From contig CAMNWW010000155.1 in the NCBI GenBank assembly GCA_946566415.1, positions 1 through 5,765 on the forward strand: a stretch of DNA of 5,765 nt, in the 5' to 3' direction. Below, piece after piece: positions 1 through 5,397 of this stretch; position 1 is the first letter of the stretch; every line of letters starts with the position of its first letter. The notes beneath the pieces were generated by a model. The model did not search any database, was not told the DNA's origin, and was given only the letters and a program-made list of their open reading frames with translations. A program made the position numbers and the translations under genes. The DNA is from an uncultured Lachnospiraceae bacterium. GTDB lineage: Bacteria; Bacillota; Clostridia; Lachnospirales; Lachnospiraceae.

Positions 1-87
1 CGCACGTCAACAGTTCACTTCGCGCCGTCCGCACGTCAACAGTTCACTTCGCGCCGTCCGCACGTCAACAGTTCACTTCGCGCCATT
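1..87. repeat. Tandem 29-bp direct repeats (about 3 copies, open at window edge)
   Basis: Units lie at 1-29, 30-58 and 59-87. The first two are identical and the third differs only in its last three bases (ATT in place of GTC). There is no spacer between units. Each unit contains the imperfect dyad GTCAACAGTTCAC centred on an A (AAC-A-GTT core, one mismatched pair). The 29-bp period is not a multiple of three, so the array is unlikely to be coding. The array starts at base 1, so the true copy number is unknown. Function is not known; iteron-like protein binding sites or a mobile intergenic repeat are both possible. Confidence 0.9.
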
Positions 88-90
88 CGC

Positions 91-112
91 AAAACGCGCC
101 TTCGGCGCTTTT
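91..112. terminator. Hairpin with A-run and T-run, possible bidirectional terminator
   Basis: GCGCC (96-100) pairs with GGCGC (104-108) around a TTC loop. It is flanked by AAAA (91-94) and TTTT (109-112). Read on the minus strand the stem is followed by GTTTTG, so it could end the yicC transcript about 120 nt after its stop codon. Read on the plus strand it could stop a transcript entering from the left edge. The T-runs are short, so strength is uncertain. Confidence 0.5.
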
Positions 113-114
113 CC

Positions 115-134
115 GCCGCTTTGCGGCTATTTTT
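115..134 (+). terminator. Rho-independent terminator-like hairpin
   Basis: GCCGC (115-119) pairs with GCGGC (123-127) around a three-base T loop and is followed by TATTTTT. This is a short GC stem with a U-tract on the plus strand. It would stop transcription from a gene left of the window. It lies 3 bp from the preceding hairpin. Confidence 0.5.
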
Positions 135-141
135 GCTCATA

Positions 142-183
142 GGCAGGCGCTCCCTTCATCAGTCATTAGCCTGCCGCCTTTTT
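142..183 (+). terminator. Terminator-like stem-loop with T5 tract
   Basis: GGCAGGC (142-148) pairs perfectly with GCCTGCC (169-175), leaving a 20-nt loop. Three bases later comes TTTTT (179-183). The GCC between stem and T-run, or an alternative register using AGGC (141-144) with GCCT (176-179), makes the exact fold uncertain. Orientation suits plus-strand transcripts only. Confidence 0.4.
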
Positions 184-228
184 GTGCAAGCACAAAGTCG
201 TCCGTCTAATGCTGATGAGTGAACTGTT
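157..228. repeat. Long imperfect inverted repeat ending at the yicC stop codon
   Basis: CATCAGTCATTAG (157-169) is the reverse complement of CTAATGCTGATG (206-217) apart from one extra base. Near the middle lies a perfect inverted repeat, TTTGTGC (181-187) and GCACAAA (190-196). Immediately outside the right arm, AGTGAACTGTT (218-228) is the reverse complement of the AACAGTTCACT core of the 29-bp repeats at 1-87. The element overlaps the yicC TAA codon (227-229). It looks like a REP- or MITE-like intergenic palindrome; family not recognised. Confidence 0.6.
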
Positions 229-1105
229 ATTCTATGTTCTGTATCTGTTCCCGTACTTTTTCGATTTCAGTCTTGAGGTCTATCGCGCAGTTGGATACTT
301 TTAGATCGTTCGCTTTCGATAAAATCGTATTCGCTTCCCGGTTCATTTCCTGAGCGATAAAATCCAGCTTCCTCCCGATACCTTCCTTTGCCCCGAGGGT
401 TTCCCTCATATGCTCGATATGGCTCTTTAAACGAACCACTTCTTCATCTGTGCAGATCTTATCCGCAAAAATCACCACTTCGGCGGCGATCCGCCCCTCA
501 TCCATCTGTGCGTCCCCAAGGAGTTCTTTCACCTTTGCTTCTATTTTCTCCCTGTATTCTGCAACGATCTGCGGGGAACGTTCTTCAATAAACTTCACTT
601 TTTCCTGCATATCGTCCAATTTCAGCAAGATGTCCTTCCTTAAATTCTCTCCTTCCGCCGTGCGGGTCTCCACAAATTGGCGGCAGGCGCCGTCAAGCGC
701 CTTCTTCAGGCTGTTCCACAGCTCCTCTTCCCCAACAGTCTGCTCTTCCATAGTCAAGACCTCAGGGCATTTCGCCAGAGTAGAAACGCGGATATCGTAG
801 TCAATGCCAAATTCTTCCTCCATCTTTCGGAAATAATCCATGTATTCCGTCGCCAGCGTTTGGTTATATTTCAGAGAAACCTGGCCTTCCGTCATATCTT
901 CATATGTAATAAATATATCGACTTTTCCCCTTTGCACATACTGCTTCAGCACATTACGGATCATAGTCTCAAAAAAGTTTAATTTTTTCGGCATACGGAT
1001 ACTTATATCCAGATAGCGGTGATTCACGCCCTTGATCTCCACCGTAAACTTCCGTTCTGCCTCGGAAACCTCACAGCGCCCGAAGCCTGTCATACTTTTT
1101 ATCAT
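227..1105 (-). CDS. yicC: YicC/YloC family endoribonuclease
   Basis: Complete 292-residue protein, the usual family length. It begins with the family signature MIKSMTGFGR and ends with the conserved C-terminal (DUF1732) block at about residues 244-292, with GRKLDFIAQEMNREANT and a final QNIE. The N-terminal YicC_N region covers roughly residues 1-155, and the acidic, helix-rich middle looks like a coiled coil. Characterised relatives (E. coli YicC, B. subtilis YloC) are cytoplasmic endoribonucleases; YicC has been linked to decay of the small RNA RyhB. The ATG at 1105 is preceded by AAGGAG about 5 nt upstream, so the start is secure. A strong promoter lies 54 bp upstream. In many Firmicutes remA, gmk and rpoZ follow yicC; here at least 226 bp of repeats and hairpins come next, so whether gmk follows cannot be seen. 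Confidence 0.95.
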   Translation of the reverse strand: MIKSMTGFGRCEVSEAERKFTVEIKGVNHRYLDISIRMPKKLNFFETMIRNVLKQYVQRGKVDIFITYEDMTEGQVSLKYNQTLATEYMDYFRKMEEEFGIDYDIRVSTLAKCPEVLTMEEQTVGEEELWNSLKKALDGACRQFVETRTAEGENLRKDILLKLDDMQEKVKFIEERSPQIVAEYREKIEAKVKELLGDAQMDEGRIAAEVVIFADKICTDEEVVRLKSHIEHMRETLGAKEGIGRKLDFIAQEMNREANTILSKANDLKVSNCAIDLKTEIEKVREQIQNIE

Positions 1106-1158
1106 TTGCTCTCCTTCTTTTTATCGATCATAGATGATCAGATTTTGCTGTTTTATAT

Positions 1159-1187
1159 AGTATAGGGCATTTAAAAAGTCCCGTCAA
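1159..1187 (-). promoter_or_regulatory. Sigma-A type promoter of yicC
   Basis: On the minus strand TTGACG (1187-1182) is separated by exactly 17 bp from TATACT (1164-1159). Each hexamer is one base from consensus and the spacing is ideal. Predicted transcription start is near 1152, giving a leader of about 47 nt before the yicC ATG. The -35 box lies inside the last codons of the transposase-like relic at 1171-1410. Confidence 0.75.
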
Positions 1188-1410
1188 CCGGCTCTTTTCC
1201 ATCTATAAAATCAAGTAACTTTTTCATTTCCTGGGTAACGTCATCCATTGTCCCTTTTGTATTTAAAATTTTCGTTGTATCATCTCCAAACCCTAACTCT
1301 GGACCTTGAATGCAGCGATTCTCAAAAGCTTTCCCCATAATATGCTCCACGTTCTCTTTACCTTTATTATAATATGAGGCCTTATGGTTGACAAGGACTG
1401 TTACGTTTTT
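1171..1410 (-). pseudogene. Fragment of an Rpn/PD-(D/E)XK family transposase-like protein
   Basis: The minus strand is open for 79 codons between a TGA (1413-1411) and a TAA (1173-1171). The translation contains KAFENRCIQGPEL, then FGDDTTKILNTKGTMDDV, then QEMKKLLDFIDGK. This resembles, from memory, the C-terminal part of Rpn/PD-(D/E)XK nuclease-family putative transposases of Lachnospiraceae, which carry a FENRC-type motif and an LNTKGTxDDVS-like segment before a final helix. The nuclease core is absent, there is no convincing start or ribosome binding site, and a stop blocks the frame upstream. Relatives continue past the DGK region, so the 3' end is probably lost too. I read it as a decayed remnant. 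It could instead be an unrelated small hypothetical; family assignment is from recall and was not searched. Confidence 0.6.
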
Positions 1411-1433
1411 TCATCACAAAAAAGAGTTATCCC

Positions 1434-1462
1434 GTGCAAATACAGAAAGTTTCGTGTATAAT
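1434..1462 (+). promoter_or_regulatory. Candidate rqcH promoter
   Basis: A perfect TATAAT lies at 1457-1462. The hexamer 17 bp upstream is GTGCAA (1434-1439), only a 3/6 match to TTGACA. No TGn extension is in register. Transcription would begin near 1469, giving a leader of about 150 nt containing both 65-nt units. The -10 box sits in one arm of an inverted repeat (1453-1464 with 1512-1521), which is odd for a plain promoter. A TTGACA at 1388-1393 has no good -10 partner at 16-18 bp. Confidence 0.45.
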
Positions 1463-1590
1463 ACCTTATGAAACTCATCGCCGAATAGGCGATTGGGTTC
1501 ACGAGTCCCGAGTATTACACGAGGGATACCTTATAAAGCCCATCGCCGAATAGGCGATTGGATTCACAAGTCCCGAATGTTGCGAGATAA
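1461..1590 (+). repeat. Two tandem 65-nt structured units in the rqcH upstream region
   Basis: Unit 1 is 1461-1525 and unit 2 is 1526-1590. The first 51 positions match at 46, and all five differences are transitions (positions 10, 13, 15, 37, 43). Both contain an identical hairpin, ATCGCC-GAATA-GGCGAT (1477-1493 and 1542-1558). Next comes a smaller hairpin whose stem is GGG with TCC in unit 1 and GGA with TCC in unit 2, around the loops TTCACGAG and TTCACAAG; the G to A change keeps pairing with T. The units then diverge. The 65-nt period and lack of a conserved reading frame suggest RNA or DNA structure rather than protein. No known riboswitch class was recognised. Confidence 0.8.
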
Positions 1591-1615
1591 TTTTAAAGGA
1601 AATAAGCGAGGTATC
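1525..1615 (+). promoter_or_regulatory. Possible Shine-Dalgarno sequestration in the rqcH leader
   Basis: AGGTATC (1609-1615), which includes most of the rqcH ribosome binding site GAGG (1608-1611), is the exact reverse complement of GATACCT (1525-1531) at the start of unit 2. A G-T wobble between 1608 and 1532 makes an 8-bp helix covering the whole GAGG. Unit 1 carries ATACCT (1461-1466) as a 6-bp alternative, if it is transcribed. This is a structural prediction by eye, not an established switch. Confidence 0.35.
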
Positions 1616-1618
1616 ACA

Positions 1619-3352
1619 ATGGCATTTGACGGAATCACGATTGCAAATATCGTAAAAGAATTAAAGGAAACTCTCTTGGACGGACGGATTTACAAGATCG
1701 CCCAGCCTGAAACGGATGAACTCCTGCTCACTGTCAGGACGCCCCAGGGCCAGCGGCGCCTTTGTATCTCTGCAAGCGCCTCTCTCCCCCTCGTTTATCT
1801 GACAGACGAGAATAAGCCCAGCCCTATGACTGCGCCCAATTTCTGTATGCTGCTGCGTAAATACGTTGGAAACGGACGTATTACGGACATTTCCCAGCCC
1901 GGGCTGGAACGTATCATCCATCTGGATATTGAACATTTGAACGAACTAGGCGATCTGTGCCGGAAAACTCTGATTGTAGAAATTATGGGGAAACACAGTA
2001 ATATTATTTTCTGTGACGAAAAGGGAATGATCCTGGACAGTATCAAACATGTCTCCGCACAGATGAGCTCTGTAAGAGAGGTTCTTCCCGGACGTCAGTA
2101 TTTCATAACAGATACGCGGCAAAAATCAGACCCCCTCACAGCCTCAGAAGATAGGTTCTGCCAGGAGCTCCTTGCAAAACCCATGCCGATCGGAAAAGCG
2201 CTCTATAACAGTTTCACAGGCATCAGCCCTGTAGCGGCTGAAGAGATCTGCTTCCTTGCCGGAATCGACTCAGATCTCCCTGCAAAAGAGTTGGACTTGG
2301 ACGTTCTTTCCCATTTATACCGGCAGTTCACATATTATTTTGAACAGGTATCTCTGGGGGAATTTTCCCCGTGTATTTATTATGAGGGAAATGAACCGAA
2401 AGAGTTTTCTCCCCTTCCCCTGACTCATTTTACCGGATACCAAAAAGAGACTTTCTCCTCCATCTCCGAGGTCATCCGCATCTACTACTCCTCCCGGGAC
2501 AGTATCACGCGGATACGCCAGAAATCCGCGGACCTGCGCCATATCGTCCAGACTGCTCTGGAAAGAAACCGGAAAAAATATGACTTGCAGCAGAAACAAC
2601 TGGCAGACACGCAAAATCGGGATAAATACAAGATATACGGCGAGCTGATCCATACCTACGGCTACAATCTCCCGGAGGGCGCCAAAAAGCTGGACGCTCT
2701 CAATTACTATACGAATGAAATGATAAGCATTCCTTTGGATGCCCAGAAAACACCGCCGGAAAACGCCGCCAGGTATTTTGAAAAATACAATAAACAGAAG
2801 AGAACTTTCGAGGCCCTTACTACTTTGACGGCTGAGACCCGCGACGAGATCACTTATCTGGAATCTATCGTGAGCGCGCTTAACATCGCCCAAAACGAAG
2901 ACGACCTGGCGCAGCTCCGTGAAGAGATGACCGCTGCCGGATATATCCGCCGGAAAGCCGTCAAAAAGAAACCGAAGATTGTGAGCCGCCCGCTCCACTA
3001 TATTTCCTCGGACGGTTTCGATATGTATGTCGGAAAGAACAACCTGCAAAATGATGAGCTTACTTTTCATTTTGCCAGTGGGAACGACTGGTGGTTCCAC
3101 GCAAAAGGAGCCCCCGGATCCCATGTAATCGTAAAGACCAACGGCGAGAAGCTCCCGGACCGCACCTTTGAGGAGGCAGGCAGACTTGCCGCCCACTATT
3201 CCAGCAATTCCGGCGCGGAAAAAGTTGAGATTGACTATGTTGAAAAAAAGCATGTAAAAAAACCGAACGGCAGCAAGCCAGGATTCGTAGTGTACTATAC
3301 CAATTACTCTCTGGTAATCGATTCCGACATTTCCGCCATCCGTGAAGCCTAA
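1619..3352 (+). CDS. rqcH: RqcH, NFACT-family ribosome quality control protein (Rqc2/FbpA homologue)
   Basis: The 577-residue protein matches the family's usual length. RqcH binds 50S subunits carrying stalled peptidyl-tRNA and recruits tRNA-Ala to add C-terminal alanine tails that mark the chain for degradation; older annotations call it fibronectin-binding protein A. The NFACT-N domain begins MAFDGITIANIV and contains FCMLLRKY (75-82) and GLERII (95-100). A helix-hairpin-helix and a charged coiled coil (about 285-440) follow. The NFACT-R domain (about 457-565) carries DWWFHAKGAPGSHV from residue 490. I chose the ATG at 1619: GAGG lies 7 nt upstream and the family N-terminus starts there; the in-frame TTG at 1493 lies in the repeat leader. 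Position 97, Asp in B. subtilis RqcH (D97/R98, needed for tRNA recruitment), is Glu here with Arg98 kept. Cytoplasmic. No terminator follows; the stop overlaps the convergent M23 gene. Confidence 0.95.
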   Translation: MAFDGITIANIVKELKETLLDGRIYKIAQPETDELLLTVRTPQGQRRLCISASASLPLVYLTDENKPSPMTAPNFCMLLRKYVGNGRITDISQPGLERIIHLDIEHLNELGDLCRKTLIVEIMGKHSNIIFCDEKGMILDSIKHVSAQMSSVREVLPGRQYFITDTRQKSDPLTASEDRFCQELLAKPMPIGKALYNSFTGISPVAAEEICFLAGIDSDLPAKELDLDVLSHLYRQFTYYFEQVSLGEFSPCIYYEGNEPKEFSPLPLTHFTGYQKETFSSISEVIRIYYSSRDSITRIRQKSADLRHIVQTALERNRKKYDLQQKQLADTQNRDKYKIYGELIHTYGYNLPEGAKKLDALNYYTNEMISIPLDAQKTPPENAARYFEKYNKQKRTFEALTTLTAETRDEITYLESIVSALNIAQNEDDLAQLREEMTAAGYIRRKAVKKKPKIVSRPLHYISSDGFDMYVGKNNLQNDELTFHFASGNDWWFHAKGAPGSHVIVKTNGEKLPDRTFEEAGRLAAHYSSNSGAEKVEIDYVEKKHVKKPNGSKPGFVVYYTNYSLVIDSDISAIREA

Positions 3353-4455
3353 TCTGAGGCTTTCTCAAGATAAACCGCTGCCTGCGGGTCCTTGAACCCG
3401 TAGGTACGCGTCCACTCTTTCGTCGCATCGCTGCGCGTCACATCGCAGCGGTTCGCAGACAAGAAACGCACCAGCTCGTAACAGCTCACCCAGATCTCAT
3501 TGTCCCCGTCGCGCTGGGATTCGTCAAAGATCAACTGCAGTCCAAAATGAAGATGGTATTCATCAATATTATTGACATTTTCCTCTGCGCTGTATCCGGT
3601 ACGCCCGACATAGCCGATCACATCCCCGGCCTGCACGACGCTCCCCTCCTTAAGCCCCTCTGCATAGGGGCGGTTCTGTCTCAGATGCGCATAATAATAG
3701 TAACGTTTCCCATCAAAACTATCGATCCCGATCCGCCACCCGCCGTACTGATTCCACCCCAGGGCGGATACTACGCCGGATTCCACCGCAACGACCGGCG
3801 TCCCTACCTGCCCCATCATATCATGCCCCAGATGGTTCCTGCGGTATCCGTAACTCCTCGACACGCCAAAGTCGTCATAATCTGAATAAGGAAATCCCTT
3901 CGCTATGGGATTGAACGCCTTTAAGCCATAGAAACGTTTCCATGTATGTTCTGCGTCTTTTGCCGGATCCACTTCCGTATCAGACGGCGTCTCCGCTTCA
4001 TATTCTCCGACCATCCCTCCCAGAACGGCTCCATACGCTTCGCAGTAATACGAGAAATGCTCCATATCCGCTGTGATCTCTTCCATTGTTTCCCCGCCGT
4101 CCATGATTCTCTCAACCACTTCATCCAGATCGGACGCCCGATATCTTGAAAAATCCCCGCCGTATTTTGCTCCCAGGTATGCCAAAAGTTCGACCCAGTC
4201 CAAGTGCGTCTCCTTATCGCAGCTTTCTATATCATAATGGTAGGCCTGCTTCATCGCTTCCGCCGTTACATCAAAATCCACCCATTTGATATAATCCGCC
4301 TCTTCCTGGTCTGTACCGCTGATATATACTATGTCTGCATTTCCTGTGTCCTGCAGCATATCCTGGCTCCTTTTTGCCTGGTAAAACCCAAGCAGCAACG
4401 CCAGAACAACGATCTCCGCCATGATTCCACCCGGGGAACACAGCCACTTGCGCAT
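3349..4455 (-). CDS. Membrane-anchored M23 family zinc metallopeptidase
   Basis: A 368-residue protein with one N-terminal hydrophobic segment (about 11-25) after MRKW, probably an uncleaved signal anchor with the rest outside the cell. Residues about 26-180 form an acidic region I cannot assign. The M23 (LytM-like) domain lies at about 190-310. Its HLGHD gives the zinc ligands His208 and Asp212, YAHL gives His257, and HLHFG gives His301 and His303. Spacing matches LytM, so the enzyme should be active, probably as a peptidoglycan endopeptidase; the bond cut is unknown. The ATG at 4455 is preceded by GGGGG 8 nt upstream. An in-frame ATG at codon 12 is less likely because it removes the basic N-terminus. 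It lies 121 bp downstream of murI on the same strand and ends tail-to-tail with rqcH, overlapping by 4 bp. Confidence 0.85.
   Translation of the reverse strand: MRKWLCSPGGIMAEIVVLALLLGFYQAKRSQDMLQDTGNADIVYISGTDQEEADYIKWVDFDVTAEAMKQAYHYDIESCDKETHLDWVELLAYLGAKYGGDFSRYRASDLDEVVERIMDGGETMEEITADMEHFSYYCEAYGAVLGGMVGEYEAETPSDTEVDPAKDAEHTWKRFYGLKAFNPIAKGFPYSDYDDFGVSRSYGYRRNHLGHDMMGQVGTPVVAVESGVVSALGWNQYGGWRIGIDSFDGKRYYYYAHLRQNRPYAEGLKEGSVVQAGDVIGYVGRTGYSAEENVNNIDEYHLHFGLQLIFDESQRDGDNEIWVSCYELVRFLSANRCDVTRSDATKEWTRTYGFKDPQAAVYLEKASD
3381..3404. other. 9-bp stem-loop just beyond the rqcH stop
   Basis: CCTGCGGGT (3381-3389) pairs with ACCCGTAGG (3396-3404), eight Watson-Crick pairs and one G-T, around a six-base loop. 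It begins 29 nt after the rqcH stop and lies inside the end of the M23 coding region. No T-run follows on either strand, so it is not a standard intrinsic terminator, but it could stabilise or pause the rqcH 3' end. Confidence 0.35.
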
Positions 4456-4526
4456 CTTATATACCCCCGCTCTGCTTTCCTAACGCCATGCCTGCATTTT
4501 TTATATCGGCATATCCATTAGGATTT

Positions 4527-4555
4527 ATGTTAAACATTCTATGCGGGTATTGCAA
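4527..4555 (-). promoter_or_regulatory. Weak candidate promoter for the M23 gene
   Basis: On the minus strand TTGCAA (4555-4550) is 17 bp from TAACAT (4532-4527); each hexamer matches sigma-A consensus at 4 of 6 positions. Transcription would start near 4520, about 65 nt before the ATG. The region is AT-rich and short, so chance is a real possibility. No terminator hairpin for murI is seen in 4456-4576, so read-through from murI is also plausible. Confidence 0.3.
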
Positions 4556-4576
4556 AAGAAATGTCATTCTAAGGAG

Positions 4577-5359
4577 CTACTGGATATGATAGACCTTTTC
4601 AAGCTGTTCCAGGCAGTACGACAGACGCTCTTTCTCCTTCTCATCTGCCTCTCTCCCTGAAAAATAGTAGGAGACTTTTCCTTCCCCTTCCGTTTCCGGC
4701 TTGCGCGGCAGCACACGGAGGAGCTGGCGGACGGTTCCTTCATTCCCGTCTACAAAGTGCACAGAACCCGGGAATACATGACGGAATCTTTCTTTAAAAT
4801 AATTAAAATGTGTACATCCTAAAACCAGAGCCGAATAATTTGCCAGATCAAATGCTCTCAGCTCTTCTTTGAGATATTCATCTACTGCCTGAGAAGAAAA
4901 CTCTCCTTTCTCAGCAAAATGCACCAGGCTTGGAAGAGAAATAAGGTCTGCATCGTGTCCGCTGTCTACCCGCTTTAGCAGATCATGAAGCTTGTCCCCC
5001 GCGATCGTGACCGGAGTCGCCGCTACAAGGATTCTCTTCTCCTCTCCCCGGTAAAGCTCCAGCGCCTTCTTAACAGCCGGCTCCATACCCACGATCGGCA
5101 CCGGGAATCTGCCCCGGAACTCCTTCGTGGCCACACTGGTCGCTGTATTGCATGCAATCACGACCGCTTCTGCGCCCTCTGAGATGAGAAAATCCAGATT
5201 TTCTTTTACAAAACGCAAAATCTCCCCCTCTGTTTTCTCTCCATATGGCACATGGGATTCGTCTGCATAATATAAAAACTCCTCACAGGGCATCATCTTC
5301 ATTGCGAGATGCAGAACCGACAGTCCTCCGATCCCTGAGTCAAAAATCCCTATTTTCAT
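4577..5359 (-). CDS. murI: Glutamate racemase
   Basis: A 260-residue cytoplasmic enzyme of usual family length. It interconverts L- and D-glutamate without a cofactor and supplies D-glutamate for the peptidoglycan stem peptide, added by MurD. Visible motifs are IGIFDSGIGGLSV (Asp7, Ser8), PYGEKT (39-44), ACNTAT with catalytic Cys70 and GCTH with catalytic Cys182, the two-cysteine general acid/base pair. The substrate-site segment near residue 115 reads ATPVTIAGDKL rather than the more common GTPATI form. The ATG at 5359 has GAGGTAGG ending 4 nt upstream. It starts 38 bp after the two-component gene on the same strand, so the two are probably co-transcribed. The M23 peptidase gene lies downstream, also a peptidoglycan function. 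No key residue is missing. Confidence 0.95.
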   Translation of the reverse strand: MKIGIFDSGIGGLSVLHLAMKMMPCEEFLYYADESHVPYGEKTEGEILRFVKENLDFLISEGAEAVVIACNTATSVATKEFRGRFPVPIVGMEPAVKKALELYRGEEKRILVAATPVTIAGDKLHDLLKRVDSGHDADLISLPSLVHFAEKGEFSSQAVDEYLKEELRAFDLANYSALVLGCTHFNYFKERFRHVFPGSVHFVDGNEGTVRQLLRVLPRKPETEGEGKVSYYFSGREADEKEKERLSYCLEQLEKVYHIQ

Positions 5360-5397
5360 TTAACCTACCTCGAATATCCATTTTCCACTTCCGTCCC

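Noticed and set aside
1..87. CRISPR array
   Set aside because: The 29-bp units are directly joined with no spacers, so this is a simple tandem repeat.
1405..1422. T6-CATCAC-A6 hairpin
   Set aside because: A pure A-T stem without a GC core is too weak to call a terminator.
1453..1521. tRNA or tRNA-like gene
   Set aside because: The size (69 nt), closing stem, 17-nt hairpin and TTC-containing arm recall a tRNA, but the middle loop lacks the invariant U before an anticodon, the last loop is not a seven-base TTCRANY loop, and no D-arm pattern is present.
1461..1590. T-box or other known riboswitch
   Set aside because: No T-box AGGGTGGNACCGCG-like antiterminator, no terminator with a U-tract, and no motif of a known class recognised.
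1493..1618. N-terminal extension of rqcH from the in-frame TTG at 1493
   Set aside because: It would translate the tandem repeat leader, has no ribosome binding site, and the family N-terminus begins at the ATG at 1619, which has GAGG upstream.
2315..3253. 312-codon open frame on the minus strand inside rqcH
   Set aside because: It is antisense to a well-conserved gene and has no recognisable domain; it reflects codon composition of the rqcH frame.
4534..4544. CATAGAAT on the minus strand as a sporulation sigma factor -10 box for the M23 gene
   Set aside because: It resembles SigE/SigK -10 elements, but no convincing -35 partner was found.
5344..5381. 13-codon ORF (minus strand) overlapping the murI start, preceded by GGAAGTGGAAA
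   Set aside because: Too short to separate from chance; the murI start has its own GAGGTAGG site and needs no coupling.
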